NCBI GenBank assembly: GCA_013398295.1
Contig: VZSF01003944.1
Location: 53,949 to 117,948, forward strand
DNA from: Chionis minor
Lineage: Eukaryota; Chordata; Aves; Charadriiformes; Chionididae
Length of the DNA: 64,000 nucleotides
Direction: 5' to 3'
Shown here: piece after piece, positions 63,053-64,000 of the stretch
Position numbering within the stretch: the first letter of the stretch is position 1
How the letters are laid out: each line of letters opens with the position of its first letter
Program-made: the position numbers and the translations under genes
The notes under the pieces: model-generated
Seen by the model: the letters and a program-made list of their open reading frames with translations, nothing else
What the model was told of the DNA's origin: nothing
Database searches by the model: none

Positions 63053-63600
63053 CTATTTGCAGGGAGAAATTTCACAGCCAGCACTGCCAATATGCTTGCT
63101 TTCCAGTCATTATTTTATAAAAGCTCAGTGTAATGCCTGGTTACTCTGAAGTACTACTCACTTCTGTTTCCACCTGCTTAAAAATTAGTGCACGGCTTTT
63201 ATGAAGTCTACTAACAGGTCCCATCCCACCCTCTCTCTGAAGCAGTACTCTGGGACCCTTTATTTTCTTTATCCTTTCCTATCACAGGCAGGCTAAATTT
63301 CAGATTGCTGATCATTTCCACTGGTTTGACTCATATAAAATGTGGAGGTTTTTCTTTCCCTTGGGACATGATAATGAAAAATTATGTTTAAGGCAACATG
63401 GCATCTCAGCTTCTGAGGGGAGTCCTAAACAACCTCCCAATAACAGCTATCTACAGAGTCATACCTCAGGTCTGTTTGCCCCGCAGCGCTTCCCTGGCCC
63501 CAGCTCATCTACCTCCCCACCCTCCCTCATTGGGCTCTGCTGCTGCTGGTTTGTCCCTGCTTGTGCTGGAGGAGGGCAAGACCCCCACTGCCTGTCATGT
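63053..63600. other. Unique sequence, GC-richer towards the right
   Basis: No gene recognised. From about 63470 to 63600 the DNA is C-rich, and overlapping plus-strand frames there (63340-63648, 63398-63610) look like chance frames that run into the CR1. Confidence 0.45.
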
Positions 63601-64000
63601 AAAAAGATGATTAAAGGGCTGGTCACCTCTCCTATGAATACAGGCTGAGACAGTTGGTGTTGTTCAGCCTGGAGAAGAGAAGGCTCCAGGGATGCCTTAC
63701 AGCAGCCTTCTAGTATCTGGAAGGGGCCTGCAGGAAAGATGAGGAGGGACTCTTTATCAGGAAGTGCAGTGATAGGATGAGGGGTAACAGTTTTAAATTG
63801 GAAGAAGGTAGATTTAGATTAGATATTAGGAAGTAATTTTTCACTGTGAGGGTGGTGAGGCACTGGAACAGGTTGCCCAGAGAAGCTGTGGATGCTCCAT
63901 TCCTGGGGGTGTTCAAGGCCAGGTTGGATGGGGTTTTGAGTAACCTCATCTAGTGGGAGCTGTCCTTGACGGTGGTAGGGGGATTGGAACTAGATGATCT
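63601..64000 (+). mobile_element. CR1 LINE 3' part, plus strand, running off the window
   Basis: The plus strand shows the ORF2 C-terminal region in coding orientation (AAGATGATTAAAGGGCTGG through TTGTTCAGCCTGGAGAAGAG, GGGTGGTGAGGCACTGGAAC and GTTCAAGGCCAGGTTGG), ending in CR1 3' UTR sequence (GGATTGGAACTAGATGATCT) just short of the terminus. It belongs to the GALSNQ/LV type by sequence similarity to the copies at 14.4 and 46.9 kb, but lies in the opposite orientation to every other long copy here. 5'-truncated near 63601. Confidence 0.95.

Noticed and set aside
1..64000. CRISPR arrays, operons, rRNA or tRNA genes
   Set aside because: I saw no regularly spaced repeats, gene clusters or structural-RNA hallmarks; the DNA is of vertebrate type.

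Overview
This window is vertebrate nuclear DNA, most probably from a bird. The evidence is at least seven CR1 (chicken repeat 1) LINE fragments, recognisable by their 3' ends and by the reverse transcriptase, endonuclease and C-terminal reading frames of ORF2, plus two LTRs of types I associate with avian endogenous retroviruses. The rest is AT-rich, microsatellite-dotted sequence typical of long introns or gene deserts. I see no operon, CRISPR array, bacterial gene, rRNA or tRNA.

Layout. 1-1290: CR1 on the minus strand with a decayed reverse transcriptase, cut by the window edge. 1291-6718: mostly unique sequence with one candidate small exon (about 5.5 kb). 6719-7301: minus-strand solo LTR. 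7302-14367: unique AT-rich DNA. 14368-15005: CR1 3' end and a small displaced CR1 scrap. 15006-25084: unique DNA with simple repeats and one exon-like frame (19.3 kb). 25085-26200: a CR1 endonuclease-region relic. 26201-30793: unique DNA. 30794-32295: a CR1 interrupted by a second CR1 copy with an 8-bp target duplication, and containing a single N flanked by a 94-bp exact duplication that looks like an assembly artefact. 32296-42155: unique DNA with a pyrimidine tract joined to a CR1 tail (36.1 kb) and exon-like frames near 39.3 and 41 kb. 42156-42851: plus-strand solo LTR with a duplicated promoter segment. 42852-61548: mostly unique DNA with another CR1 at 46.9-47.8 kb. 61549-62775: long CR1. 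62846-63052: the best candidate protein-coding exon. 63601-64000: plus-strand CR1 running off the right edge.

No complete gene is visible. Several exon-like open segments with consensus-like splice sites lie on the minus strand (62846-63052, 39276-39439, 5468-5551; less surely 19268-19389). The first resembles part of an extracellular domain and the second contains one hydrophobic segment, so they could be pieces of one long-intron membrane-protein gene read right to left. That is inference: I do not recognise the protein family, and transcript or homology data would be needed. I found no convincing new biological system. The most informative oddities are the CR1-in-CR1 nest with its chimeric reading frame, the likely false duplication around the N, the internally duplicated LTR promoter and the unidentified exon candidates.
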